A program made the position numbers and the translations under genes. 64,000 nt of DNA. Origin: Parus major. Lineage: Eukaryota; Chordata; Aves; Passeriformes; Paridae. Location of the stretch: positions 10,522,372 to 10,586,371 of the forward strand of contig NC_031770.1 of assembly GCF_001522545.3 (NCBI RefSeq), in the 5' to 3' direction. The notes beneath the pieces are model-generated. The model saw only the letters and a list, made by a program, of their open reading frames with translations, was not told where the DNA came from and did no database searches. Positions 48,061-61,229 of the stretch are shown piece after piece; positions within the stretch are counted from its first letter, which is position 1; each line of letters begins with the position of its first letter.

Positions 48061-51000
48061 TGAAATGGAGTGAAAAGGCTTGAAACTGTGAAATGAGTGC
48101 CAGGAGGCAGAACAGAAGGACTCTCTATCCATGTAAGGATTTAAATAACCCAGCTTTCAGGGGCAAGGCTCAGAAGTTTTGAATGCAGAGGGCTGGTAGA
48201 TTGTCCTGCCTCTAAAAGCAGTTCTCAGGCTGCCCTTCCTGTGGGTTCCTCCAGCTGACATCTTGCTGTACTAAATCATGCCAAATTAGGGGGAGATAAA
48301 TGGTGACATATACAATTTATATGGTGGTGCTTTTCTGGTGGTATTTATATGGTATTTACACTTCTGCCCTGCGTAAGAGAACCTTTGAGCAGGCTTACAT
48401 CAGTGACCAAAGGAAGGTCAGAGTCCTTGACATCCTGATTTGCTCTTTCTGTGACTAAAAAGAAATAAATTTCCATACAGGGACAACCTGCAAAATGCCC
48501 AGGTGAGTCATCTTCCTTCCCCTCAGCCTCTGAGGAGCTCTCTGCTGAGCTGGGCTCAGATGTGCCACAGTGGTTTCACCACAGAGCTCCACCAGTGCTG
48601 ATGCGAGATGAGTGCTTAAAACCTGTGCTTCGGTCCTTAAGAAGCTTTTGAAGTGCTTTACCCATCTTTTAATCAATACCAAGACCCTTTGAAAGACCTG
48701 GAAAAAAGGGCAGCAAGACAGAAAACTTCATCCAGTCACTAAAATCAAAGTGTGTAACAATGAAAGAAGAGAGCAATGCCAGACGAACATATCGAGCTGT
48801 AAACAGCGGCATTGCACATGAAAGCGCGCCTGCCAAAACAAAGAAACCCACAGTGCAGGGAGCAATCTCCCAGCTCTGGGATTCCCACAGTGGGTTTGGG
48901 TTAGAGACTTTCCAATGGCAGAGGAGCCAGTGCAGGGGTTAAAGAATCAAACATGTCATCACCAGCTCTTATTCCAGAGCCCAAGTGATGAGGACGGCTC
49001 TGGGCTCTACGCCAGGAGCCCATCACACAGTAACATTATCCAAAGTTCTAGTTAGAGCTGACTGGAAAGATTTAGACCAGGCACCAAACTCTAAGAACAT
49101 GCCTTTCTGTCAAAGCTGGAAAAAACCTTATGAGAACTGTGTGGTTCTGACAAAAAACACACAGTGAAAATGTTTTGTGCTTCGTTTTGGAATATTTTAT
49201 TGCATCTGCTAATATTTCTTGATTTTGGTTTCAATATTCTGACATCATGGGAGAAAATATGGATTCAATATTTTTATGGGAAAATGCCATGGTCGAAAAT
49301 CTTTATTTCTGTGACTCTCTATTTAATAGGGCAATGGATTTTTCACAATATGTGCTGGAAGAGGGACCAGAGCGACTGTGGGATTGCCATCCCTGCAGAT
49401 ACTCAAACCTCAGCTGAACACGGCCCTGAGCAAACCCGTGAAATTGGACCTGCTTGGAGCAGGGAGTCAGACTTGAACTTCTCCGAGCCAACCTACATTA
49501 TTCTGTATTCTGTATGATGCAGAGGATGGGAAGAGGCTTACTATGACACAGGGGAGTGAAAGCCTAAGGAAGACTTTTCCCCATTTCACTCTCTTCTCCA
49601 CAGAAAATCATAAAGTGCAAGCCATTAAATTTCAAAAAACCTAAAAATATTCCATAATTCCACCCAAGAAGGGTGGTGGGGTCATTTGATCTTCCTTTTA
49701 ACACAATTTTTTTTTTCTTTTCCATTTAACATCAAACAGCTCCAGTTAGAAGTGGGACCTGAAGGATTTGCCCTCCTTGGACCTGGCCTACTCTTGCAGC
49801 GGTGTGACGAGGCAATCCAGCCTGGAACTTCACAGTGCTGGGTGGAAGGCACACAGCAGGGACTGACAACAGCACCAGCTTCCCTTCCTTTGCGTTTCCC
49901 AGCTGCTTTTTCCACAGAGCCAAACAGGATTCTTTGCTTTTGCAAATGGATCACCACAAGTTCCCGTTCTTTCTTGTTAAAGGCAATTAGTGGATATTTA
50001 TAGCACTCCCCACGTGGAGGGACCACTTTGGATTTAAGTGCTTTGGCCCAGTCCAAAGAGAGATTCGTGACTGTGGCTGCCTCTGCTGCCATTCTTTAAC
50101 TTCAGATTTAGGAGCCCTCAAACAGTTTCTATTTCCTCTTTACTCAGTGCTTCAACACATCGACCTTGACATCCCCACCTCTCCGAGGCCCCAGTGCTGG
50201 TGGCTTTGGGAGCACAGATGCTCCCAGGGCTTGGGGCAGGAGATGGAATCAGCTGCCTGCCCTGGCACTGCCCCTCTGGCACTCCTCTCTCGTGGGCACC
50301 CATCCTGCTGTGGGCCCTGGATGAAATGTGCATGGAATATCCTGATGCAGTGCCATGTTTTGGCTGCTCCTTGCAGATTCCCTTCCTGAAGGCACTGATT
50401 TAAACAGACCCCAATCTAGAATTAATCCTCTCTTTCTCTCTCTCTCTTTTAATAACACTCTGTACTCCATACTGCAAATACTTCTTACTGTGTTCTGCTA
50501 CATGCAGAGAAAATTAAACAGCACACAAACCTTTGCACTTCAAGCGTCCCAAATAACATTACACAGCCACTTTCAAATTCTCAGCATTTGCCATCCAGGC
50601 TGCTTAGAAGGAATTCACATTAACAATATATTAGAGTTAAATATTATGCAGTTAGAAAATCAAATTTTCTCCATAAGAGAGACATAAGCACTGTAGGAAA
50701 AAAAAAGTCAGTTTATGGCATTGCAGTCAACCAGTCTTTGGGGTGGGGAAAGTACAATAAAGTTCACACAGGCAGCATTAAATCTGTTACCTGCTAAATC
50801 ACGGGTACTTGATTTTTACAGTAGCAAACATTTTCCTTTAATGCTTTTTCCTCTTATGTATTTTATTGAGCCACAATTTATCCTGGGCAAAAATCCCTAC
50901 AGATCCCATCTCCCGTGGTTATTTCCCCTTGGACAGGTTGGGAAGGGCTGGGAAGCCGGTTGGAACCATGGTTTAAAACTTCCACTTTAATTGTAGCAGG

Positions 51001-52442
51001 GCACAAACCTGGTGGGCAGGTTGAAGCAGATGTGGATAGAGATTCCACGTAGTGAATTACAAATACTGAGGAGCCAAATTCTGGACCTCAAATCCTGCAA
51101 GGGAGCCTGTGAGGTTCCTGGGACACCCCCTAACTCACCACTGTCTCACCTGCACTCCAGTTCTTACAGCACCTCCCACTTGTTAAGGCCAAGCTTTCTC
51201 CTGCAAATGTCTGTGCTCATCTGCTTAGCTGAATTAAAAAAAACCAACCCTTCAGATTCAATTATCAGTGCCAGTTAAGACTTCTGCAGATGTTAAAGCA
51301 AAGGCCCTCCTGATTTTAACGTGTGTCTAACACCAGGTGCCTCTGAGAGGAGGGTGGATCTGTTCCCTTGCTCATTTGCCTGATCCTGGTACAGGCTTGT
51401 ACTCAAATTTAGCTGAGCCACCATGAGAGGGGGGCTCAGGAAAGAGCTGCCAACACCAGGCATCTCCTTGCAAGTCACCAAGTTTTCACAACCCTGCCCT
51501 CTTGTCTCTGTTTAAAGGCATCACAGTGTCTCTCCACGGGGAAAAGGGTTTCTCAGTGAGATTTAGGGGGAAAGCTTAATTATTGATATTCTCTACTCCA
51601 AACTTCTCCAGCATTCACAGTGCCTTTCTCTTTTTCCTTTTAATTCACTTTGACCCCGCTCCAAAACTACTCCTGCCTCTTGATGTGGATTTCAGTGCTT
51701 CCACTTCTGCCTTCTTTTCAGTGTCTGCCCAAACATGCACCAGCCCACATGCACAGCCACAGGAGCTCCTTTGCAAGGGAACTTTGGTCCCTGAGGAAAA
51801 TGCAAACCCCAGTTGCTTATTCAGCCTGCCCAATGCAGGGAGACTGCTCCCTGCCTTGCTTTTACTGGGTGTGAGTAATTTAAGTTTGACAGCTGCCTGG
51901 TCTTTTTGCTTCTGTGATCACAAGTTTGCATTTGTAAAAGCTGCATGAACCGGGTGCTTCTTAACAGCTGATAACATTTCTAAATTACATCAGAGCTTGG
52001 GGATGCACCCTGACCTCCTCCTTAATTTAGCTTGGCCCTCCACTTCTTATTTCAGGGTGAGTTGCTTGTGTTGGGCACTTCTGACGTTTGAGAGAACACA
52101 GTGATAGCTTTTGGAATGTTCCTTTTCCTAAGGCTGTTGGGAGCATCACAGCCAAAATCGCAGCTATTTCTTGAAGCAGCCTTGCACTGGCAGCCCAAAA
52201 TGATGGCTGTGTATCACCAGCAGTCATAAGCAGTGTTTTACAGAGCATTTTCCCTTCTTTGCAGTGTGTGTAGATGTGAAGGAAATCTGATCCCTGCTGT
52301 TAAAAGGCTGGGCAACTAAACCACCACTGTGGGTTATTCTAATGGTCACCATCAGAGTTGCTGCTCCAGAAAGAAGAAAGCAAGTCTGAGAGGAATGATG
52401 CTTATCTCAGCAGGATGCCTCTCGGTTTTCTTTCCTTTAATG

Positions 52443-52466
52443 CTCTTTTCTTTTCTTTTCTTTTCT
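52443..52466 (+). repeat. (CTTTT)n microsatellite
   Basis: Four to five CTTTT units in a row. Confidence 0.85.
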
Positions 52467-55332
52467 GTCTCAGGAAGCGATATGTTATTAAGTGTCCTTT
52501 GTGTGAGAGTTCAGGGAATGATGGCAGTGATTTGAGTCTCTCTTTTTCTGGTTGCTAATGCAAACATCATTTTGGGTTCGGTTAATTAAGTGGAATTACT
52601 CTAAAATCAGCATTTACCTTAAAAGCACTGAAAACTTCCTTCTGAATAAATGATAGCAATAGATACTGAAAAAGCCCAACATATATTTTCCTTAGGAACA
52701 CACAGTGTTGGCCTCTGAGCACTTATGATGAACTTCACCTCCTAAATTGCTTCGAGAAATGATTTCCACTCAGCTGCAGGACTCATCTCTCTTTATTCTC
52801 CCATTGCTTCTGTGCAGAACGGTGCAACTAATTGATGTTTATTTCTCTGGCTGTAAAGAAAATGAAACAATTTCCATTGCTATTTTTGTTTTTAACTGAG
52901 GTCCCTATAAGTTAAAAATACATTTCACATTGGCCAATGAAGTTTAGCTGGAAAATGACTAAAAAATAGAAGTTGACAAGAATATAAATTTGCATTCAAA
53001 GTCCAACACAGTGCATTAAAAAAAGGCAAGAGTAAGATTTTCTGAGCTGCTGTGAGCAATCTGGTGAAACAGCATAGAGACCCCATAGGACATTTTGGTG
53101 TCAGCTGAATCTGCTTTGCTTTCCCATTTTTTGTGAACCAATTGCACTTTCTTCACCCCACAGATTGTGGACTGCTGCTCTGGCCACAGACCCCATGTTG
53201 TGTTGAGCAGAATGCAGGTGTCTTGTCCTGAAGAGATTTATTAACTGCACTGAGCAAAGACCTTGCAGCTGGGGATCTGATTCAAAAAGCAGACAGGTGT
53301 TGGTCTAGCTTTGCCTTCAGCAAAATCCTGCTGGCTGCAACACAATCGAAAATCCTTTTCAGTGTTAATGCTTGTGAGCTTGGTCTCTGACTGCTTTGAG
53401 GAGTGCTTAGTCATACTCAAATGTCACATTTGGATTCTGCTTGCACTGGTCTGGGGTGTTGCTCTGCTCCTCAGACACAGAGTGGACAATATCCCCCAGG
53501 TTCTCAAGGGTTTTGCTCCCTGCAGACACACACAGGAGGAATAGATACAGGTTCCTGTAAAAATCATGAGCACCCAGCCCCTTACAGTACAGTAGGGCTG
53601 GCAGGGTCTAGTGTTTACATCCCAAAAGGGTTTTATAACGTGAAGTTAATTGTATTTGATGTATCAACTCCTCTGTTCTGTAGAGCTCATAATGAGAATC
53701 TGGCAAACAATTTCTTCTGAATAATTTGTTGCATGAATTCAACCTCTTTCCCAGCTGACAGAAGGCATGAATACTGTGCAATTCCTTCAATATATTCAAT
53801 ATATTCTGTATTAATGGAAATATGTTGTTTCCAACTTGCCCTTTTTTTGGTTGAGAGGTCAGGTATGAACACAGTCCCTGGTGAAGGGGACCAGGATTTC
53901 TTTGGGAGCTGCTGTCTGTTGCCTGCCTTTGGGGCAGTGTGGAGCACAAGCAAGGAGCAGTGGCAGTATCTGGGAAGAAAGGATCCCGACAGAGGATTTG
54001 CCCCCAGGTTCAGCTGCATCCAGACTCTTAAAATCAGCTTAAACTCCCAGCCTCAAACCTTGTGTCATCCAATCCAGCATGTGAGCTTTACTTTCCTCTT
54101 AGGGTAGGAAGAGATTTGGGATTTAGTCTGAAGTTGGCTGCAAGTAAAACTTGCCAGAGCTGCAAAGTCAGCCCTAGAATGGCAGACAGAGGGTGATGTT
54201 CTATATTTTTTATTTTTATTTTTTTTGAGACTATGAAAGCTGATATCCAAAATATCCTAACAGCACACCCTGCTGGAACAGAACAGGTGGGTATTTTTGG
54301 TGGGTTTTTTTGTTTTGTTTTTTTTAATAGATCATCCTCCAAATATTACTAGAGAAGAAATGTGAATTTGTGAAACACTTGGTGAGAGAAGATTGACAGA
54401 AATATTTCCTGACCCCATCAATCCTGACAAAGAGGGCCAGGGGAAATTAGCTGTTGGTCTTAGTAGTAGAGAAAATACTGCTATTGAAAGGAATTGCTAA
54501 ATAAAGGGGCAGCTTCTTGTGGAACAGCCTGGCACTGTGTGTTTTTTGAACAATTACATGGTGTTGCTGTGTAAACATCTCAGTGGCACAGCTTGTCATG
54601 TTCTGGTAACTTCCAAAACACTGCATAAAGGAATTATAATTAACCTTAGTGATCCACCAGTGTTCAAAGAGAAATATTTTATTTTATTTTTTTTTTCCCC
54701 AGAGATTTCCTAGTTCTGTTTTACCCCATGGCAGTGTGGTTAAGGGCTGAGCTTGGGAAGATGCACTCAGCTCCTTTCGACAGGAAGAGAAGCCACATTC
54801 TTTCAGGGCAAATGGAGCATTAAAGCTCCTCACAGGGCAGTGGAAACAGATTTTCAATTGTTTTGAAACAGGTGGTTTCAAAAGCAAGGAGAGAAAAAGA
54901 ATTAAGATGATTTTTCACCTACTGCCCCCAGGAGTGGTAATTCAGTTTGTCACTGTGACTTTGGGTGGAGAACAAAAAAAAATATTAATTTTTTCCACCT
55001 GGGTGAGCTTTACAAAATGTGCCCATTGAAGGTGTGAGAATGCCTGAAGGGATGTGATGCTGTTTGCTGTGCAGTATTCTTGACTGGCGATTTTATTTCT
55101 TCTTTCTGCGCCGAGTTCATTCCAGCTGGTGCGTGAATCTCTCAGCAACATTCATCTTCCAGCTCACCCAGCTCCCTGTGATGCACAGCTGGTAATCTGG
55201 TTTCTAAAAAAGCATCAAAGTCCCCAATGATGCTTTAAAACAACTAGGAGGAGTGAATAATCTCCTTAATTTGGGCCTTCATACTACCTGAGCCAGTAAC
55301 TCCTATAGCTCAGAGAGAATACAGGGATGCCT

Positions 55333-55807
55333 NNNNNNNNNNNNNNNNNNNNNNNNNNNNNNNNNNNNNNNNNNNNNNNNNNNNNNNNNNNNNNNNNNNN
55401 NNNNNNNNNNNNNNNNNNNNNNNNNNNNNNNNNNNNNNNNNNNNNNNNNNNNNNNNNNNNNNNNNNNNNNNNNNNNNNNNNNNNNNNNNNNNNNNNNNNN
55501 NNNNNNNNNNNNNNNNNNNNNNNNNNNNNNNNNNNNNNNNNNNNNNNNNNNNNNNNNNNNNNNNNNNNNNNNNNNNNNNNNNNNNNNNNNNNNNNNNNNN
55601 NNNNNNNNNNNNNNNNNNNNNNNNNNNNNNNNNNNNNNNNNNNNNNNNNNNNNNNNNNNNNNNNNNNNNNNNNNNNNNNNNNNNNNNNNNNNNNNNNNNN
55701 NNNNNNNNNNNNNNNNNNNNNNNNNNNNNNNNNNNNNNNNNNNNNNNNNNNNNNNNNNNNNNNNNNNNNNNNNNNNNNNNNNNNNNNNNNNNNNNNNNNN
55801 NNNNNNN
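55333..55807. other. Assembly gap (475 N)
   Basis: A run of N with a CR1 3' tail on its right side. Confidence 1.
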
Positions 55808-55882
55808 TCCTCATTTCAGTTGGAAGGGACCTACAATGATCATTTAGTCCAGCTGCCTCAGTACTTCAGGGCTGATCAAAAG
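55808..55882 (-). mobile_element. CR1 3' tail adjoining an assembly gap
   Basis: CAGTTGGAAGGGACCTACAA, TTTAGTCCAGCTGCCTCAG and TTCAGGGCTGATCAAAAG are the reverse complement of a CR1 3' end. Its terminal repeat would lie within the preceding N run. Confidence 0.8.
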
Positions 55883-55948
55883 AGAAGTTACAATTGGAAA
55901 TGAGAAAAATGTTCCCCATAAAAGCAGTGCCATTCTGAGATGCCCTTT

Positions 55949-55985
55949 GAGAAAAAAAAAAAGAAAAAAATGAAAAAAAAAAAAA
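55949..55985. repeat. A-rich tract
   Basis: Runs of A with single G and T interruptions, about 70 bases beyond the CR1 tail that begins at 55808. Confidence 0.85.
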
Positions 55986-57450
55986 GTCTACAGAGAAGTC
56001 CTTGTGTCCGTGTGCCATCTCCAAGAAGTTTAGCTGGCTGACCAAAAGAGGTTCTTTCCTGTCACAGAACTTTCCTGTGTGATTGCTATCCATGATAAAG
56101 AAGGCTGAAAACATTATTTCATTGTGATAAAGACCCATCAGCCTCTTTCATCTTGGTGGAAAAGGACTTTCCACTGCACTAATTTCAGGGATCCTCCCCA
56201 GAACTGCTCCTGGAAGATCCCTGACACAGGGATAGAGATGCAGCAGCTGTCACAAGTAAGAGAATTGGAGAAGTAGGAAAACATTGGCTTCATCTTTATG
56301 GATTCTGTGCCTGAGTCCTTCAGAATATGAGTGCCCTCTAGAAAACCCTGAACATTTTGTTTTAACATTAATTACAGCCCTTCTGAACTTGTCCTACTTG
56401 GGCAGCATCCTGCTACAAAAGTACCTAAAATGACCCAGTGTCTTTGAGGCAAGGCCCACCTCTGCTGTATCTGGATAATACCAAGCACAAAGTAGATTTC
56501 AGCCCCCAACTAGACATCTTTGGCACAACTGTAACAATATTCAAGCAAGAATATTATTTAGGGATATATTCAGCTGGAGAAGTAGTGTCTGTGTTGGGAT
56601 CCACAGACTTTTCTCCAGGCTTTCTAAATCTGCAGGATTGCTGAAAGCCCCTTAGCTACAGCCACACACCTGCCCACTGCAGGATGATTGTACAAAAAGT
56701 CCAATTTATTGGGGTTTGCCATCTGAGGTTCACCTCCACCACCCTGCTCTTGGCTGGCAAGAGGGGGAACAGCTTTCCTGTGCAAGACTTCATTAAGATT
56801 GAAGAATTGTTGCTGTATGCAGAGATATTTTATGTAGCAGGGCTTGGCTATGACTGATGCTTTATATTAAAACTGATCAGTGTTCACAGCAAAACAGATG
56901 TGGAACTCTGATTCCTTCCTCTGTGCTGGTTCTGCATTTTTGATCGTGATCCCAAACAACTTTTTCCTTCTCTAGAGAGAAGGTCCATGGAACAATCCCA
57001 GCAGCACAAGGCTCCTGGGGCAGCAGGCTGTGGGCAGTGGGAAAGGGGTGCCAAATATGGGGCAAACTCTGTCCTCAGGGTGCCTTGGGCTGGCTCAGGT
57101 CACACAGCACAAGCCAGGACAGGACACTGTGCCATCAGCAGGGCTGCCCTGCAAGGTGGGAAGCAGAAGAGGGGAACAGGGCTGAAATGCAGCGCTGACT
57201 TTAAAAGAGGATCACAAGGAAGAACTGAAACCCAGCATGAGCCCATTTTCTAATGCCCCTCCACTTCCTGGGAGCTCACCATATTAGATGTAACTATTTC
57301 CCTTGGTTCTTGGCAAATAAATATCTGAAAAAAAGAAGTAAGTGAAAGAAAAACATTTCTCGGTGTGATTTGAAGCATGGTGGCATCGCAGGACAAAGCT
57401 GGGGCCTTTCCTGCAGCAAGCTCCTGGGGACACTCCTGCCAGAACACTCA
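55986..57450. other. Intergenic, no gene seen
   Basis: No element recognised between the A-rich tract and the CR1 tail at 57451. Confidence 0.6.
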
Positions 57451-57542
57451 TCCAGGTGAAGACATTCCTGCTCATTGCAGGGGTTGGACTGAGTGGCATT
57501 TAAAGGTTCCCTTCTAACTCAAACCCTTCTGTGATTCTATGA
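57451..57542 (+). mobile_element. CR1 3' tail
   Basis: GAAGACATTCCTGCTCATTG, GGGGTTGGACTGAGTGGC and the terminal TGTGATTCTATGA mark a CR1 3' end. It resembles the copy ending at 37516, which has the same GAAGAC...TGCTAATTGCAGG block. Confidence 0.85.
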
Positions 57543-60107
57543 TCCCCAGGGTCACAAGCCCCATTCTGCTAGGAGAGCCAAGGAGGAAGGAAGCAAAGCG
57601 AGCTCCATCTCCACCTGTGAAGAGATAGATTCCTCCAGGACAGTTCATTATCACCTGAAAAACCTCTACTCTCATAGTAGATATTTTATTAAGATCTCAA
57701 AATTATTTTACTACTGTGGCAAAAGGCACAGTGAGCACTGAGAGTCTTTGCACTCAGCTGTGGCAGCTTGGAGAGGCACCTACAGCTGGCAAGCAAAGCT
57801 CATGACTTTTTTTTCTTTTAGATTATTATTCAGGCAGGTTTTTCAACTCTGTAATATTTTTCTGCTTAAGCTTCTGGAAGGCACTTGGGCCCTGGACCCA
57901 GAAATTGAAATAGGCTGGGTGTCTGCTGGCTGAGCTGGGGGTGATGCTGCAGCCTGTAAGGCTCCAGTGTGAGGATGGCTTTAGGACAGAGCACAAAGAC
58001 CATGTGCTAAAATAATTACCTGGCTAAGGGATGAGTATCAGTGGTGTTACCAATGCTGGTATCAACTTCAGATGAACAGGAACCTACCAAGAGCAACATA
58101 TAATTGGGTACACCTATGCATAATAAATGTATAATAAAGTACATAATGAAAATGATGGGCCACTTAATTAGCTTACACAGTAAGTACATCCATTTAAGGA
58201 AGTGCATTTTAATTAGGGATGGACAGACAATATCCACCATGCAGGAAATGCTAATGCTGCAATGCTTAATTTAATTATGAAGTAGAAAGAAAAAGCAATA
58301 TTTCAGCATCTTTTCTGGAGGATCAATTCCCCCTCTCACACAAATTCTTTCAAATTCATGCCTTAAGTGCACAGATGGGCAAAAGTCATGCTGTGGTTTT
58401 ACCAACTAAACAATGTAAAGGGGTGAGGATTGTGGAATACATCACTCCTGGTGAGGAATATAATTTATTGCTGTAGTTATATTAAACTCTGATCAAAGGA
58501 CCACATACAACTTTATTTACATGAAAGGACAAAGGTGGAGAGATTGGGGTGAGAGGCAGCTGCTTCTTGCTAAAATTCTCATTTGCACAGGAATGTTCTG
58601 TTTTCTCTGGTTCCAGTCTTGGTCTGTGTGGTTCTGATCAGCAAGGATTTCCAGAAGGGGAAAAAAATGTGCCTTTTTTCCAGGTCCCTGTGTCAGTGAG
58701 GGACACAGGACCAGGAAGGGCTGATGGGATGCAGGGGTGAAGAGGGACCATTGCCACCTTTGGCTGTGCCAGTAGAGCACCAGCTGTGCCAAGGTGAGTT
58801 TGCATGCCAGGCCCAAAGCTGTGTTTCTTTAAAGGCTGCTGAAAAGCTGGATAAAATCCAGAAGAGGACAATAAAACTTGGCCAGCAGCTGGAGATGATA
58901 CTTTGCAAGGAAAGAAAGCTTCTTCTGCTCCAGTTATTGAGGAGCGAGAGGTGGGTGGTGCGTGAGCCCTCAGGAGACGCAAATGTTGAAAGGATTTTTC
59001 ACTGAATGGGGAAAGAAAAGCCTAATGTTTCTGTTTGGGATTGGACTTGGGGCTTGCTTTACCAGAGAGCAGATTCCTGAGACCAGTGCAAAGGGAATGA
59101 GTGATGCAGATGTATTTGGCTGGCCAGGTGCTGTGGGGACAGCAAGTCCCATCCCGTGGTGGCCCATGCCTTCCCCCTGCCCCAGCCAGGAGGAGAAGCA
59201 GAACTGAGGAGCCACCTGGAGTAGGAAAGGAGGATAACAAAATTCCCTCCAGTGCTCCCATGAGAATATATCCTAATTCACATCTATCTCTTCCCTGCAC
59301 TGCTCCATGAGGGCCAGACCTACTCTGCTGAGTCAGAGGCTTGAGGGGTGACCACTTGGTGCTGCATGCACCAAGCCAACCTGGCTTTGGCAAACCAGGG
59401 GCAGCATCGGGCTGCCAATGACCCAAAAGTGGCTCCTTGATCTTTTAATGCCACTTTTACTTCTCTGTGCACTGCACTGCTTTGTCTCCCCCAAAGTGGG
59501 ACAGGGTAAGGCTGAGCCTTCAGAACCTAAGAAGCTTTAAATGACAGTCCCAGGCCACTGCTCTTGTTTTAAACCCGTTATGTAATGCTTAGATACCTTG
59601 ACAGAAAGCACATTATATATCTGGATAAATACACCAACATCGTGTTCCTCTGCTATGCAAGGTATCCTTGAAAATCTTGCATCCTTTAGCCTTTCTCTCT
59701 GAAGAATGCCACCTTTTCCTTTTTTGCACCACAACATTTTGCTGCCTGTAAACACCAGGCAGCTCTGAAGGATCTGCTAACAAGATCAAGTCCATTCCCA
59801 GGGAGCTTAAATGTACCTGCACAGGAAAATATCTAAGGGTCCAGAAAATAAGAAAACTGGATGTCAGCCTAGTTGGCAGCTATGAGGATACAAAGAAGGA
59901 AGATCTATTGTAGTCTTTGCAATGATGTTCAATATTTAAAGTTAAATGTCCATCAATTAACTGGAGAATGGAGGTCTAAGAACATTTCCCTGAAGCGACT
60001 ATAAATATAATTTGCTGTAATTATGAAGCCCTTTCTGTTGCCATAGTGACTTAAAATGGCTTTAGTCTACCTGAGAGTTTGGTTAATAGATTTTGACTTT
60101 CGCTCAC
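57543..60107. other. Intergenic, no gene seen
   Basis: Contains a possible CR1 relic at 58838 and AT-rich segments near 58080-58270 and 59930-60080. No coding exon is recognised. Confidence 0.6.
58838..58960 (+). mobile_element. Possible old CR1 fragment
   Basis: AAAGCTGGATAAAATCCAGA and AGAGGACAATAAAACTTGGC recall the CR1 segment coding for or following the ERVQRRA-like motif, but divergence is high and no 3' end is present. Confidence 0.35.
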
Positions 60108-60682
60108 TGTCGTGGTTTAACCCCAGCCAACAGCCAGGCCCCAGGCAGCCACTCACTCACTCCCCCACCAGCAGGAGTGGGAGACAATCAGAAGAGTAAA
60201 AGCTGGAAAACTCACAGTCAAGATAAAGACAGTTCGACAGGGAAAGCTGTGCACACAAGGAAAACAAAACAAGGAATGAGCAGGCAGGAGTTCAGCCATC
60301 TCCTGGAGAGCAGGGCCCCATCACATGTAATGGTGGCTTGGGAAGACAAGCACCATCACTCCAAATGTGCTCCCCTTCCTCCTCCTTCCCCCCACTTCAT
60401 ACACAGAGAATGATTTCACATGGTCTGGAACATCCCTTTGGTCACTTGGGGTCACCTGTCCTGGCTGTGTCTCCTCTCAGCCTCCCCTGCCCCTCCAGCC
60501 CCACTTCCCCCCAAACCAGCAAGGCCAGTAGGAAAAGCAGAAAAGGCTTTGGCTCTGTGCAAGCCCTGCTCAGCAGTAACAAAAATATCTCTGTATTATC
60601 AGCCCTGTGTTCAGCACAAATCCAAAACAGCCCCCACCAGCCACTGAGGAGAAGCTTAACTCCACCCCAGCCAAAACCAGCA
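60108..60682 (-). mobile_element. Solo LTR, avian ERVL-like
   Basis: The minus strand begins TGCTGGTTTTGGCT and ends GGGGTTAAACCACGACA (575 bp, TG...CA). The sequence throughout matches a common avian LTR that I recall as ERVL-related, including the GATAAAGACAGTT, CCATCTCCTGGAGAGCAGGG and CAGCACAAATCCAAAACA blocks as read on the plus strand. The flanks (CTCAC and CGTGC) show no clear target duplication, so the edges may be mutated or slightly misplaced. No internal retroviral genes are present. Confidence 0.8.
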
Positions 60683-60729
60683 CGTGCAGAGATCCATTTT
60701 CAAGGAGCTGATAGATTATCATAGGTTTG

Positions 60730-60764
60730 GTGGGTTTTTTTTGGTTTTTTTTTTTTTTGGTTAT
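60730..60764 (+). repeat. (T)n(GG) low-complexity tract
   Basis: T runs are separated by GG, about 50 bp from the edge of the ERVL-like LTR. Confidence 0.85.
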
Positions 60765-61229
60765 TCAAAGGTAGATAAGGACCCCATCTGTATTTGGTGT
60801 GAGCACAGAAGACAAAAGACCACTCCAGACAGAGAGCCTGGCACCTTGTTGCACTGCTCGTCCTCCTGTGAAACTAATCCCTCTCTCCTTGAAATGTGGC
60901 TGGGGCTGGGTGAGGAGGGTAGGAAGGCATTAATGTTTTTATTGAGAGCGCAGGGAGAATATCCATAGCCACTGCACACGCTGTTGTGTAACCATGACCT
61001 AGATGACAACTTGTGGGCTAAGCTTTTGTCAATGCACTGTTCTGATTTAATAGGGCACAATCTGTTTAGCTGGAGCATTTGGCTCCTAGGTATATGAGCT
61101 TGGGAAATATCTGAATGTTAACTTCCACGCTCTTGTCTGCTTTCTAAACGTGTCTGAATGCTCAAATACATGCTTGAAGTTGCCTTTATTCCAGATGGCA
61201 TCTCATTGGAAACAGTCATGCCCAATGTG

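Larger units (their letters stand above)
39775..55332. other. Gene-poor stretch of 15.6 kb
   Basis: Only simple repeats and chance-length open frames are visible. AT-rich segments near 43350-43640 and 48740-48830 keep several isolated CpGs and could be regulatory. The longest frame of note is on the minus strand at 50092-49682 (136 codons, good Kozak context), with no recognised family. Confidence 0.5.

Noticed and set aside
55284..55839. Frames of 170-176 codons across the third gap
   Set aside because: Same artefact of N bases.
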